From the NCBI RefSeq assembly GCF_001278705.1, contig NZ_CP012600.1, positions 434,190 to 498,189 of the forward strand: DNA of 64,000 nt. Direction: 5' to 3'. The position numbers and the translations under genes were made by a program. How positions within the stretch are numbered: position 1 is the first letter of the stretch; every line of letters begins with the position of its first letter. The stretch is from Bacillus gobiensis (lineage in GTDB: Bacteria; Bacillota; Bacilli; Bacillales; Bacillaceae). The notes below the pieces were generated by a model that was given only the letters and a program-made list of their open reading frames with translations, ran no database searches and was not told where the DNA came from. Below, piece after piece: positions 30,411 to 38,980 of this stretch.

Positions 30411-31145
30411 CTATATAGTTCTCGTTACCTCATGATTGATCAGCGTTCCTAAATGCTCACCTAAGCATATTTTTCTCATAACGCCAGGCTCATCAAAATT
30501 AAAGATGTGAACAGGAAGGTTGTAATCACGGGCAAGCAGCAGGGCAGACTGATCCATTACTCTGATGTTATTTGTTACAACATCATCGTAGTTCAGATGG
30601 CTATACATCTTTGCATCTTTGTCCAGCTTCGGGTCACAGGTAAAGACGCCGTCAACTCCTTGCTTAGCAACTAAAATGGCGTCGCTGTTTGTTTCAATCG
30701 CACGTTGGACGCTTGGATAATCAGTCGTCACAAATGGTTGTCCATTTCCTCCGCCAAAGATAACGATATACCCTTTATCGAGGTGATGAACAGCACGTAA
30801 GCGGATATACGGCTCAGCAACTGCAGCAACCGGAATTGAAGACATTACACGGACTTCTTTTTCAGTTTTGCTTTTTAACACCCCGCGAAGCATCAAGCTG
30901 TTGATTATTGTTCCTAATGTACCGATATTATCCGCTTCGACTCTGTCGATTCCCCAAGCAGCAGCTAAATTTCCTCTGAAGATATTTCCTCCGCCTACAA
31001 CTACTGAGACCTCAATTCCGCTGTTTACAATGGTTAAGATTTCATTTGCGATATGCTCCAGTCTTAAAGACCCAAAGCTATTACCGTCTTGATCAGCAAG
31101 TGCGCCTCCGCTTAACTTAATTAATACACGCTTGTACTGTGTCAT
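30411..31145 (-). CDS. Divergent UMP kinase (PyrH-like paralogue)
   Basis: The 244-residue amino acid kinase family protein keeps the PyrH layout: KLSGGALADQDG at the N terminus, VVVGGGNIFRG, DNIGTLGTIINSLMLRG, PFVTTDYPSVQRAIE, QGVDGVFTCDPKLDKDA and RVMDQSALLLARD. UMP kinase makes UDP from UMP and ATP. Several positions differ from the housekeeping enzyme as I recall it (KLSGEAL and MGMLAT), and housekeeping pyrH normally lies by tsf and frr, so this is probably a second copy. It is preceded by a leader ORF overlapping a terminator (31206-31297). It does not belong to the B. subtilis lytE-citR order. Confidence 0.85.
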   Translation of the reverse strand: MTQYKRVLIKLSGGALADQDGNSFGSLRLEHIANEILTIVNSGIEVSVVVGGGNIFRGNLAAAWGIDRVEADNIGTLGTIINSLMLRGVLKSKTEKEVRVMSSIPVAAVAEPYIRLRAVHHLDKGYIVIFGGGNGQPFVTTDYPSVQRAIETNSDAILVAKQGVDGVFTCDPKLDKDAKMYSHLNYDDVVTNNIRVMDQSALLLARDYNLPVHIFNFDEPGVMRKICLGEHLGTLINHEVTRTI

Positions 31146-31205
31146 CCCGATTCCTCCTGATCATTTTGTTAAGTCCCTTCAATTTTAACGATCCAGAAAC
31201 CATAA

Positions 31206-31243
31206 AAAAAGAACTAAAAGTATGTAAATACCTCTAGTTCTTT
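31206..31243 (-). terminator. Attenuator-like terminator in the UMP kinase leader
   Basis: On the minus strand AAAGAACTA pairs with TAGTTCTTT, with an inner GTAT/ATAC helix, followed by a run of seven T. The 5' arm covers leader codons 19-21 and the 3' arm starts at the leader stop codon. Confidence 0.82.
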
Positions 31244-31297
31244 CGGGAAAAAACGAGTGGAATGCTTCTTTTTTACCAAATTATTTAACAGTTTCAT
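31214..31297 (-). CDS. 27-codon leader ORF of the UMP kinase gene
   Basis: An ATG at 31297, eight or so bases after AAAGGGAGAG, opens a 27-codon frame ending in TAG at 31214. The peptide starts MKLLNNLVKKKH, contains RFFP, and ends FTYF. The end of the frame overlaps the terminator stem, so translation of the last third would disrupt the hairpin. This is the arrangement of a transcription attenuator such as E. coli pyrBI. Whether the peptide itself acts is unknown. Confidence 0.65.
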   Translation of the reverse strand: MKLLNNLVKKKHSTRFFPKELEVFTYF

Positions 31298-31344
31298 CTC
31301 GCTCTCTCCCTTTTTCGATTTTTCTGACTATTTCTTGAATCCAG

Positions 31345-31372
31345 TGTATATTAAAAAGTCGAGGTAGGTCAA
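31345..31372 (-). promoter_or_regulatory. Promoter of the UMP kinase leader
   Basis: On the minus strand TTGACC is followed after 16 bases by TATACA, which would start RNA about 40 bases before the leader ORF. Confidence 0.65.
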
Positions 31373-31391
31373 GAGGAATTTATACTTATGC

Positions 31392-32267
31392 TTAAAATCG
31401 AAAATGAGACAAAAATTCCAAGAATTTTTTTTCCTTCGCATTTTCGTGCTTAAATAGGACGTAAGCCCCTGTTGTCGGCAATTGGATACTGTTGCACTCT
31501 ACTTTGATTAATCGTCCTTCCATCAGCTCGCGCCTAACGATAGAAGAAGGCAGGAAGGATACACCCAACCCTTCGGAAATGAACCGTTTCGTAATATAGG
31601 ATTGAGTGACCTTCATCGTACGAATGAATGGATACTTCATCCTCAGATTGCTAAGCAGGTCGTCCCAATAGACCGGATGGCTATGAGTAAACAATAAATT
31701 ATTTTCAAAGAGCTCGGCACAGTCAATCGGAGGTGCCGATTCATCCCAGCCATCATGAGGAGCTACCAAAATCACTGGATCCTGATAGAGGCTCCTGCAA
31801 ATTAGTGAGGATTGCGGTGCATTCAACAGGCTTAAGCCAATATCTGCCTGATTGTCATTGATCATATTCGCAATTTCATCTGATTCACTAATTGTCACCG
31901 TTATTTCAATCTCAGGGTTCACTGTGGTGAATCTCTTTAAAACATAAGGCATAACTGTGTCAGCGATAAGAGGTGAAATGGCAAGGCTGAGCGTATTTGA
32001 ATAGCCTTGTCTGAACCGATGGAGATCCGCCATGCTGTCCTCATAATCCTCTAAGAGTTTGAGAGCATACGGAAGGTATTGTCTTCCTTCCTCCGTCAGC
32101 GAGATTTGTCTTCCTTTTCTTTCAAAAAGCTTAATGCCAAGTTCTTTCTCAAGCAATTTCATATGAACGGTAACCGAAGGCTGTGAAATAAAAAGGGTTT
32201 CGGCAGTTTGTCTGAAGTTTTCATTTTTTGCTGCTGTAACAAAGGTTTGAAGCCATTTTAAATCCAT
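31392..32267 (-). CDS. citR: LysR-family regulator CitR
   Basis: The 291-residue protein has the LysR N-terminal helix-turn-helix (FRQTAETLFISQPSVTVHMKLLEKELGIKLFERKG) and the C-terminal ligand-binding domain. The sequence and the divergent arrangement with citA match B. subtilis CitR, which represses the minor citrate synthase gene. The 100-base AT-rich gap between the two genes contains palindromic ATTAATAATATTAAT, a plausible site. Its effector is unknown. Confidence 0.92.
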   Translation of the reverse strand: MDLKWLQTFVTAAKNENFRQTAETLFISQPSVTVHMKLLEKELGIKLFERKGRQISLTEEGRQYLPYALKLLEDYEDSMADLHRFRQGYSNTLSLAISPLIADTVMPYVLKRFTTVNPEIEITVTISESDEIANMINDNQADIGLSLLNAPQSSLICRSLYQDPVILVAPHDGWDESAPPIDCAELFENNLLFTHSHPVYWDDLLSNLRMKYPFIRTMKVTQSYITKRFISEGLGVSFLPSSIVRRELMEGRLIKVECNSIQLPTTGAYVLFKHENAKEKKFLEFLSHFRF

Positions 32268-32368
32268 GAAAGCCTCCTGATTAATAATATTAATTAATTA
32301 TATGAAGAATATTTAATTTTTTTTAAAAGTATATCACGTATAATGTAAAGAACAAAGGAGGTAGTATG

Positions 32369-33457
32369 ATGGTACATGTTGGATTAAAAGGGATTGTTTG
32401 CACAGAAACAAAAATCAGTCACATCGATGGCGATGTAGGCCAGTTAATTTATAGAGGTTATGATGCAAAAGATCTCGCAGTATCTTCAAGCTTTGAAGAA
32501 GTGGCTTTTCTGTTGCTTTTTGATAGAAAGCCAGATTCAGAAGAACTTGCTGCATTTAAAGAAAAATTAATTGGTTATCGCAGCCTTTCAGATTCAGCCA
32601 TAGAGCTGATTAGCAGTTTGCCTCATGAAATGGACCATATGTCCGTACTTCGAACAGTAGTCTCCTCTCTCGGTGATTCTTCCCACCAATTTCCGCCAAA
32701 AAATGAGGAGGCATTGGAACTTATATCTGCCATTCCGACGATCATCGCTTTTCGCGAACGTTCTATGAATGGAGAAAAGCTCGTGCCGCCTTCCGATTCA
32801 CTTGGCCACGTTGAAAACTTCTTGTATATGCTAACAGGAAAAAAGCCAAGCAGTGCAGAAGCTGTTGCGTTGGAAGCCTATATGATATTAACGATGGAGC
32901 ACGGAATGAATGCTTCCACTTTCTCCGCAAGAGTAACCGTATCAACAGAGTCGGATTTAATTTCTGCCATCACCTCAGCACTTGGAACGATGAAGGGACC
33001 TCTTCACGGCGGAGCTCCTTCAGGCGTAATTCAGCTGCTTGATGAAATAAAAGATAAAAACAATGCAGAAAGCTATTTAAGAAACAAGCTGGAAAAAGGC
33101 GACAGATTAATGGGCTTCGGGCACAGAGTTTATAAAACGAGAGACCCGAGAGCAGTAGCTTTACAGAAAAAGACAAGCGAGGTAGCCGGAAACAACAGTG
33201 AGCTTGACCTTGCGTTGCATGTGGAAGAAACGGCAATTCGCCTACTGGAAGAATACAAGCCGGGAAGAAAGCTTTACACAAATGTCGAATTCTATGCGGC
33301 TGCCGTAATGAAAGCCATTCACTTAAACTCCGAATTATTTACGCCGATTTTTTCTGCTAGCAGAATCGTCGGCTGGAGTGCCCATGTGCTGGAACAGGCA
33401 AGCGACAATACGATTTACAGACCTTCGGCGAAGTATACCGGCAAGATGCTTGTTTGA
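32369..33457 (+). CDS. citA: Citrate synthase CitA (minor isozyme)
   Basis: The 362-residue enzyme condenses oxaloacetate with acetyl-CoA to citrate. It carries the catalytic histidines and aspartate in [39 protein letters not shown] and [10 protein letters not shown]. The divergent citR marks it as the CitA paralogue. Two ATG codons lie in tandem; the second, at 32369, has the better seven-base spacing from AAAGGAGG and gives MVHVGLKG, like B. subtilis. A TATAAT lies at 32339 with a weak -35. Confidence 0.94.
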   Translation: MVHVGLKGIVCTETKISHIDGDVGQLIYRGYDAKDLAVSSSFEEVAFLLLFDRKPDSEELAAFKEKLIGYRSLSDSAIELISSLPHEMDHMSVLRTVVSSLGDSSHQFPPKNEEALELISAIPTIIAFRERSMNGEKLVPPSDSLGHVENFLYMLTGKKPSSAEAVALEAYMILTMEHGMNASTFSARVTVSTESDLISAITSALGTMKGPLHGGAPSGVIQLLDEIKDKNNAESYLRNKLEKGDRLMGFGHRVYKTRDPRAVALQKKTSEVAGNNSELDLALHVEETAIRLLEEYKPGRKLYTNVEFYAAAVMKAIHLNSELFTPIFSASRIVGWSAHVLEQASDNTIYRPSAKYTGKMLV

Positions 33458-33465
33458 TTAGAATG

Positions 33466-33500
33466 AGAGTGACTCAGAAATGGGTTGCTCTTTTTTTCTT
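33466..33500 (+). terminator. Probable terminator after citA
   Basis: AGAGTGACTC pairs with GGGTTGCTCT through several G-U pairs, followed by seven T residues. Beyond it, 33500-33683 has only an isolated inverted repeat ATCCAGGA/TCCTGGAT (33615-33657) and no gene. Confidence 0.6.
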
Positions 33501-33683
33501 ATGCTAGGTGTGTGGATATTTAAAATATGGACGCGGACAAAAGCTGCTTCAGAAAGCATATAAAATGTAGATAGAGGCACATAAAAAGGAAAGGAGGCAC
33601 ATATTATAGAGCTTATCCAGGAACCCGCAGTATATATTTGTCTGAACGATCCTGGATTTCAATCGATTCCTCACATCTGGAGC

Positions 33684-34250
33684 TTATTCTCTGTTAATGC
33701 AGGATAAGTACATTCCCTCCGCTTCACACCTAATCTTATAAAATTTCACGATTAATGGATGTGCATTCGATGGCAATCCAATCTTTAGTAATCTCCTTTT
33801 TCCGAGCCTTTTGTCAAACATCGCAAACGCACGAGTAAAGACATCAGGTGACTTAATTGCGTCCTCGATTGCAAGTGAATTGTAAGCCATAAACGGTTGA
33901 TAAACATCGAAGGGATCAAAAATACCTTGGTTGATCAACATGTTATCTATTTCATTCGATGCTTTGATTAAGGCTTCTCTTTCTTTCGAATGAAACATTT
34001 GTCTCCAATCAGAAGAATAAGGAATAGGCTTCAATTTTCTTTCCGCTTTTATTTTCTCGTAAAGCTTTGCATGCTCTACCTCATATGTAATCATAGATGC
34101 AGAGAAGATCTCTTTTTTATCAAGGGTTATCCAAACTCGGCTAGGTCCATCATGGGATTTTCTGTAGACTGTCGCATGCAGTTTGATTCGGTTTTTTAAA
34201 CTACTACATATGAATTCTTCAAGTGTTGACTTAAGCTTGCTCCATTGCAA
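33684..34250 (-). CDS. SF0329-family protein of unknown function
   Basis: The 188-residue soluble protein begins MQWSKLKSTLEEFICSSLKN and has RVWITLDKKEIFSASM and AIEDAIKSPDVFTRAFAMFD, the pattern I associate with the SF0329 family found sporadically in Firmicutes. No catalytic motif is evident. Translation should start at TTG 34250, eight bases after AAAAGGAG. It follows the nucleotidyltransferase gene by 24 bases and may share its transcript. Confidence 0.65.
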   Translation of the reverse strand: MQWSKLKSTLEEFICSSLKNRIKLHATVYRKSHDGPSRVWITLDKKEIFSASMITYEVEHAKLYEKIKAERKLKPIPYSSDWRQMFHSKEREALIKASNEIDNMLINQGIFDPFDVYQPFMAYNSLAIEDAIKSPDVFTRAFAMFDKRLGKRRLLKIGLPSNAHPLIVKFYKIRCEAEGMYLSCINRE

Positions 34251-34274
34251 TGATATTGCTCCTTTTCAGTAGTT

Positions 34275-35060
34275 TCAGAGAAGTCTATAACTATTACCAA
34301 GCTCTTGCTTGATTTCATGTAGCATGTATTCAGCGAACGATGTTAATACTTCTGGATTAATATCTAATTTATCATTATATGATCTTCCTGAGTATTGACT
34401 TAAGCAAGCAGATATAATATCCGCATATTTTCTATCCAAATGCTTCAATCCCCATTCCCCGCCTTCTTTTTTAGAGGTAACGGCTTTATCTCGCAGAAAG
34501 CGTAAAACTCTGCATAAGTTTAAACAATAATAAACGGGGTTTTTAATAATTTCATTTTTTGCATTTTTAATATCTTGAACTATGGAATCAAGATAGTAGT
34601 GTTTCGGAACAGAATTGATTATTTCTTTAATCGGCTGTCCATAAATAGTTTTTCCTCTGTAATACGTCGTGTATAAATGTGCTGCTAAATCAGTATCCGT
34701 ATCATTGTGGACCAAATATTGATTATCTGCTGTATATTTTTCTTTATGATAATCGGAATAGTGCAGCTCAAAAGGAGTCGGATAAACAAAATTCCCAGCA
34801 TATTCTCCGAGGATCACACTCATTTCAATAGGGTTGGGATAATGGATATTAGAGAATGCCATCATGTTATCAATTAATCTTCTTTTTAATGAATCATCAG
34901 TTAGCTTGCTTTTGCAAATGACGAGTAAATCAATATCGCTGTGTATCGGGTTAAAGCAATTCATTGCTAGGGAACCGTGAAGGTAAATCCCGGCCAAATT
35001 GCTTTGTAAATGGTTTTGAAGGATACTTGATAGCTTTTCAATTGTATGATTGATTTTCAA
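34275..35060 (-). CDS. Putative aminoglycoside nucleotidyltransferase (AadA/ANT(9)-like, DUF4111 C-terminal domain)
   Basis: The 261-residue protein has the polymerase-beta-type nucleotidyltransferase signature LAGIYLHGSLAMNCF followed by HSDIDLLVICK, with the two metal-binding aspartates, then a helical C-terminal domain. Relatives adenylylate spectinomycin or streptomycin. Housekeeping Bacillus genomes often carry such genes on the chromosome, and resistance has not been shown for most. The ATG is preceded by GGTGGAGG. Confidence 0.75.
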   Translation of the reverse strand: MKINHTIEKLSSILQNHLQSNLAGIYLHGSLAMNCFNPIHSDIDLLVICKSKLTDDSLKRRLIDNMMAFSNIHYPNPIEMSVILGEYAGNFVYPTPFELHYSDYHKEKYTADNQYLVHNDTDTDLAAHLYTTYYRGKTIYGQPIKEIINSVPKHYYLDSIVQDIKNAKNEIIKNPVYYCLNLCRVLRFLRDKAVTSKKEGGEWGLKHLDRKYADIISACLSQYSGRSYNDKLDINPEVLTSFAEYMLHEIKQELGNSYRLL

Positions 35061-35134
35061 TAATGAACCTCCACCTTAAGGGATGAAAAGTATAGGTCCC
35101 GATATAATTAATTCCTCCGGCAAATCCGTTTTCT

Positions 35135-35779
35135 CTAAGATGCTGATTTTGTCTTCATTAATGAAATCCCCAGGCCAATAAAGACAATTCCCGTTAACTT
35201 GTTCATCATGCTTTCAATTTTTGGATTTTCCCTAAGCTTCGTTGTAGCAAAGGAGGAAAAATAAGCGATGAATAAACACCAAACTGTTCCCGTAATAGAT
35301 ATGGTTAGACCGAGAATCAGAAAAGGAATAGGGCCATAAGGATTATCTGTAGCCACAAATTGCGGCAAGAGCGAGATGAAGAATAGCGCAACCTTCGGAT
35401 TTAAAACGTTTGACATGACGCCCTGCATATATATTTTTCTGAACGACAAATGCTCTTTAGTAGGAATTTCCTTGCTTAGAGCAGAGCCCTTCTGCCAAAG
35501 CATCCTTATTCCGAGGTAAATCAAATACGCTGCACCGATCAGCTTAATTGCAGTAAAAAGGAGGACAGACTGTGTCAAAATAATTGATAAGCCAAACGCA
35601 GCCAACATCGTATGGACTAGAACCCCGGTACTTACTCCGAGTACGGAATATACACCAGCAAGTTTTCCTTGAGAGATACTGCGGCTCATGATATAAATCG
35701 TATCTGTACCAGGCGTAATATTTAAAATAATCCCTGTAATGAGAAAAAGCCAAAAACTCGTTATCCCAAGCAAATTCAT
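35135..35779 (-). CDS. LysE/RhtB-family amino acid exporter
   Basis: The 214-residue membrane protein has about six transmembrane segments and family motifs NITPGTDTIYIMSRSISQGK near the N terminus and NPKVALFFISLLPQFV in the middle. LysE/RhtB proteins export basic or neutral amino acids or homoserine lactones; the cargo is not predictable. The ATG follows TTGGAGGTGC. It stands alone. Confidence 0.85.
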   Translation of the reverse strand: MNLLGITSFWLFLITGIILNITPGTDTIYIMSRSISQGKLAGVYSVLGVSTGVLVHTMLAAFGLSIILTQSVLLFTAIKLIGAAYLIYLGIRMLWQKGSALSKEIPTKEHLSFRKIYMQGVMSNVLNPKVALFFISLLPQFVATDNPYGPIPFLILGLTISITGTVWCLFIAYFSSFATTKLRENPKIESMMNKLTGIVFIGLGISLMKTKSAS

Positions 35780-35955
35780 GCACCTCCAAAAATAATACGT
35801 TCAGATTAACATAGAAGATTGAAAATGAATATACAAATTTTTAACAAAGCAAGAATGACCCTTCGAAAGAACAATTCAGTTACAAAAAAACACATCGAAG
35901 TTATAGGTAGGTGTTTTTTAATTTAATTCGAATTCACAATTTTGAGATATTTCTC

Positions 35956-35985
35956 TTGACGTATCTTTATATGGAGGAATATTAT
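35956..35985 (+). promoter_or_regulatory. Candidate promoter upstream of the BA3454-like gene
   Basis: TTGACG is spaced 18 bases from TATTAT. The gap 35780-36153 otherwise holds a hairpin AAAAAACAC/GTGTTTTTT (about 35886-35921) and no gene. Confidence 0.5.
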
Positions 35986-36153
35986 AGTTATATAAAATAA
36001 CCTAAGTGAAAAACTTCACTCATCTTTCCCAAGTATCTTCTTTATGTAGTGTCCGGCTTTAATAAATCCTGCTTAGTTTTGTGATTATAGCATAAGTCGC
36101 CTAGTAGCTTTTTTGTACGGATATATTTAAATTAGAGAAAGGATTGAGAATTG

Positions 36154-36288
36154 ATGGTGGAAATAACTGTTTTAGTAAACTTCCAAGGAAGAAACTATCA
36201 AACAAACGTTATTGTTGATCGAAAGATTGCGAAAGAAGAAATATTACGTTTGGCTCAAGAGCAAGTTGAAAAACAATGGACACAATGA
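36154..36288 (+). CDS. Small BA3454-family stress-response-type protein
   Basis: A 44-residue frame begins MVEITVLVNFQGRNYQTNVI and ends EEILRLAQEQVEKQWTQ. This matches the pattern of the BA3454 family, tiny proteins annotated as stress response in Bacillus. It has an AAAGGA ribosome site, codon use like its neighbours, and its own candidate promoter. The function is unknown beyond the family label, which I recall and could not check. Confidence 0.7.
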   Translation: MVEITVLVNFQGRNYQTNVIVDRKIAKEEILRLAQEQVEKQWTQ

Positions 36289-36365
36289 TATCGAATTTTA
36301 ATTTTCAGAAAAATCTAACAAGAACTTCTATGTTAGGTTCGGTTTGTTAAAGGAAGATTATAATA

Positions 36366-36386
36366 AATGTTACTGCAGTTGTAACA
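36366..36386. promoter_or_regulatory. Palindrome upstream of transaldolase
   Basis: TGTTAC and GTAACA, perfect 6-bp arms seven bases apart, lie about 100 bases before the transaldolase start; a possible operator. No -10/-35 pair is clear. Confidence 0.35.
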
Positions 36387-36488
36387 GTAGAAGGGGGAGG
36401 ATAAAAGTAAACTTTACATCAGTATCACTCATTATGTTGTAATTCTATGAAGAATAATAAACGTACATTAAAATGGAGGTTATTAATT

Positions 36489-37169
36489 ATGAAATTTTTT
36501 ATTGATACTGCTAATCTTGATGATGTAAAAAAAGCATATAAAATCGGGGTTTTATCAGGCGTTACCACAAATCCTTCCTTAATTGCGAAAGAAGGGATAA
36601 AATTCGAGGATCGTATTGCGGAAATTTGCCAAACCGTGCCTGCGGTTGAATCTGTTTCAGCAGAAGTAACCCCTGACGCTATTACAGCTGAAGAGATGAT
36701 CGCACAAGCAGATGAGCTAATAAAAATCAATGGCGGAGATGAGAAAGTAACTATTAAACTTCCTATGACGTTAGATGGTTTAGAAGCTTGTCGCTATCTT
36801 ACGAATAAAGGCGTTAAAACCAATGTAACTCTAATTTTTACTGTGAACCAAGCGCTATTAGCTGCTCGTGCTGGTGCGACATATGTATCGCCGTTCCTTG
36901 GCCGTCTTGATGATATATCAGAAGACGGGGTGCAGCTGGTAGAGAAAATTGCTGAATTGTTCCGTATCCAAAACTTCGATACACAAATTATCGCTGCTTC
37001 TGTCCGTCATCCGGATCATGTCACTCGTGTAGCAATGGCTGGTGCTCACATTGCGACCGTTCCTTATAAAGTGATAGAGCAGCTATCCAAACACCCTCTA
37101 ACGGATCAAGGCATTGAAAAATTTGCTGCTGATTGGGAAAAAGCGTCTAAAATTGAGGTTCTAAAATAA
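36489..37169 (+). CDS. tal: Transaldolase / fructose-6-phosphate aldolase family enzyme
   Basis: The 226-residue enzyme belongs to the short transaldolase subfamily. It starts [20 protein letters not shown], has [13 protein letters not shown], the Schiff-base Lys in [15 protein letters not shown], and [14 protein letters not shown]. It transfers dihydroxyacetone units in the non-oxidative pentose phosphate pathway or cleaves fructose-6-phosphate. The ATG at 36489 follows TGGAGG; upstream in-frame codons are not needed. It is monocistronic and probably a second copy beside a housekeeping gene elsewhere. Confidence 0.9.
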   Translation: MKFFIDTANLDDVKKAYKIGVLSGVTTNPSLIAKEGIKFEDRIAEICQTVPAVESVSAEVTPDAITAEEMIAQADELIKINGGDEKVTIKLPMTLDGLEACRYLTNKGVKTNVTLIFTVNQALLAARAGATYVSPFLGRLDDISEDGVQLVEKIAELFRIQNFDTQIIAASVRHPDHVTRVAMAGAHIATVPYKVIEQLSKHPLTDQGIEKFAADWEKASKIEVLK

Positions 37170-37186
37170 AAGTGTCAATCCGTCTT

Positions 37187-37240
37187 AAAAAGTGGCGTTA
37201 GTATCGATTTCTCTATAATCATACTAGCGCCACTTTTATT
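37187..37240 (+). terminator. Intrinsic terminator after transaldolase
   Basis: AAAAGTGGCGTTAGTAT pairs with ATACTAGCGCCACTTTT (one mismatch), followed by ATTTTTA. Confidence 0.9.
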
Positions 37241-37409
37241 TTTAGCGGTTAAAAAGCTAGTCCGAACCGAATCTCATACATAGATCGATATTAATGGAAA
37301 ATTGCTGAATGACTGTCATTTTATTAATTTAAACGTACAGAAAACAAATTAAATAATTTATGGTGAATTTGTGCGTTGTTCCTTTTTAAGCGGTTTAAAC
37401 CGCTTCGAA

Positions 37410-37724
37410 TTAATCCTTAATCCAACTTTCAGCCCAATCAGTGAGGTGACCAAGAATTTTTCCTAATTCCGTTCCCTTTTTTGTCAGTAAGTACTCTGTC
37501 CGTACAGGACGTTCAGGTATGACATGACGTATAACTATTCCATGCTCCTCAAGTTCTTTCATTCTCTCCGTAAGCATACGTTTACTCAAATCCGGAATGA
37601 TCGAATGAATTTCACTAAAACGTTTAGGTCCGTTCATTAACACATAAATAATTAAACCCGTCCACCTTTTTCCTATTAGTTCAAAGCACTTGCTCTGACA
37701 CTTGAATATTTTGCCCCTGTTCAA
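37410..37724 (-). CDS. HxlR-family regulator, 5' end fused into an XRE-family gene
   Basis: The 104-residue frame has the HxlR winged-helix pattern CFELIGKRWTGLIIYVL, RFSEIHSIIPDLSKRMLTERMKELEEHGIV and YLLTKKGTELGKILGHL, covering the whole domain. HxlR proteins often sense reactive carbonyls or oxidants. Its only start candidate is a TTG inside the upstream XRE frame with a poor ribosome site, and its first ten residues are translated from XRE-type DNA. Either it is translated by coupling to the truncated XRE frame or it is no longer expressed. Confidence 0.7.
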   Translation of the reverse strand: MNRGKIFKCQSKCFELIGKRWTGLIIYVLMNGPKRFSEIHSIIPDLSKRMLTERMKELEEHGIVIRHVIPERPVRTEYLLTKKGTELGKILGHLTDWAESWIKD

Positions 37725-37896
37725 GCTTCATGTACCAAGTATAACTAATACCTGATATCTGAGCCAATTCCTCTCTCCGCAGCCCTGGCATACGCCTTCT
37801 TCCATCTACTGTAATATTAAAAGCGGTTGGGGACAATCGTTCCCGACGTGTACGAAGAAAGTCAGCCAATTCTGCTCTTCTTTGCTTATCGTTCAT
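37681..37896 (-). pseudogene. Truncated XRE/MmyB-type regulator, N-terminal part only
   Basis: The 71-residue frame begins MNDKQRRAELADFLRTRRER and keeps the MmyB-type helix-turn-helix with RRRMPGLRREELAQISGISYTWYMKLEQG. Intact relatives continue for about 200 more residues with a ligand domain; this one stops right after the conserved SEQVL, where HxlR coding sequence begins in another frame. Start ATG after GGAAGATAA. A deletion joining two regulator genes is the simplest explanation. Confidence 0.75.
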
Positions 37897-38049
37897 CGGA
37901 TTATCTTCCTTTTTTAGGGTAGTAGTTTTTATTCTAGTCTAACTGGGGTCATTGTTCAACTCTCTAGATGGCGGCATACTTGGGATGAAAGGAAATACTC
38001 CAAAATCTAATTCTGATCCTTACCATAAGGAGAAAGGGGAAAAAATCTT

Positions 38050-38340
38050 ATGTACGTAATTGCCGTTAGTTTTGAAATACTAGCAGAGCATCGTGAACAT
38101 TTTAAACGTGCCGCACTTCAAGATGGCCGTGACTCCAGTGCCAATGAGCCCGGAACACTTCGATTTGAATTGATTGAAGATAAGGATAATCCCAATCGGT
38201 TCTATCTTAATGAGGCTTATGAGGATGAAGCCGCTTTTGACCTTCATTGCCAAGGACCCTACTTTAAAGCTTTTTTTGATGAAATTTCGGCTTATGCGCA
38301 AGGTCCGACATGGTTAATAAAAGGAACAGTCACATCATAA
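38050..38340 (+). CDS. Antibiotic biosynthesis monooxygenase (ABM) domain protein, putative quinol monooxygenase
   Basis: The 96-residue protein is a single ABM ferredoxin-like domain, with EHREHFKRAALQDGRDSSANEPGTLRFEL and RFYLNEAYEDEAAFDLHCQGPYFK, which are standard for this family. Members oxidise quinols or are LsrG-like isomerases without cofactors. The ATG follows AAGGAGAAAGGGG. It sits divergent from the XRE/HxlR chimera and upstream of a broken aldo/keto reductase; these probably once formed an electrophile-response locus, which is inference. Confidence 0.85.
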   Translation: MYVIAVSFEILAEHREHFKRAALQDGRDSSANEPGTLRFELIEDKDNPNRFYLNEAYEDEAAFDLHCQGPYFKAFFDEISAYAQGPTWLIKGTVTS

Positions 38341-38483
38341 ACAGATTCTCTGGTTGTTAAAAATACAAAGTGACAGACTCCTTTTTCGTTTTCGAGGTGT
38401 CACTTTGTTATTTACTATTCTACGCGGCCTCACTTGTACTTTTTGTCATTTTAAATTACGAAATATTAATATGGAGGTATATG

Positions 38484-38980
38484 ATGCAAACAAGACAGCT
38501 GGGTTCGTCTGATCTTTTTATTATTCCGATTGGCTTTGGTGCTTGGGCAATCAGTGGCAGCAGTTGGGCATTCGCTTGGGGGACTCAGGATGACCGTGAG
38601 TCTAATGATGCGATCAAGCGAGCTGTCGATCTAGGAATCAACTGGATTATACAGCTGCCATTTATGGATATGGCCACTCAGAAGAAATTGTTGGGAAAGC
38701 ACTAAAGGAAATTGGTTCTCAATAGCGTCCTTATATATTTACGAAGTGTGGAATTTTGCCCAGTTCGGAAGATAGTGTTACACATTGTCTTAAGGAAAAT
38801 TCTATTCGTCAAGAGGTTAAGGGAAGCCTGAGACCCCTGGGATTCGATGAGATCGATCTCTATCAAATTCACTGGCCTTATCCAGAGGAAGATTATCTTG
38901 AAAGGTGGCAAACACTTGCTAAATTGCAACAAGAGGGGAAGGTTCGTTACATCGGTGTATCAAACTTTAAGCGGACGGTT
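38484..38980 (+). pseudogene. Aldo/keto reductase pseudogene
   Basis: The first frame starts MQTRQLGSSDLFIIPIGFGAWA with AGGAGG upstream. One base appears lost after 38648, where ATT-GAT-ACA should encode the catalytic Asp region (IDTAAIYGYGHSEEIVGKAL can be read in the next frame). A TAG stop lies at 38723 in that frame, then KCGILPSSED, LRPLGFDEIDLYQIHWPYPEED and EGKVRYIGVSNF continue in it. Similarity stops after SNF, about half the normal length, where ABC ATPase sequence begins on the other strand. It is not functional. Confidence 0.88.
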
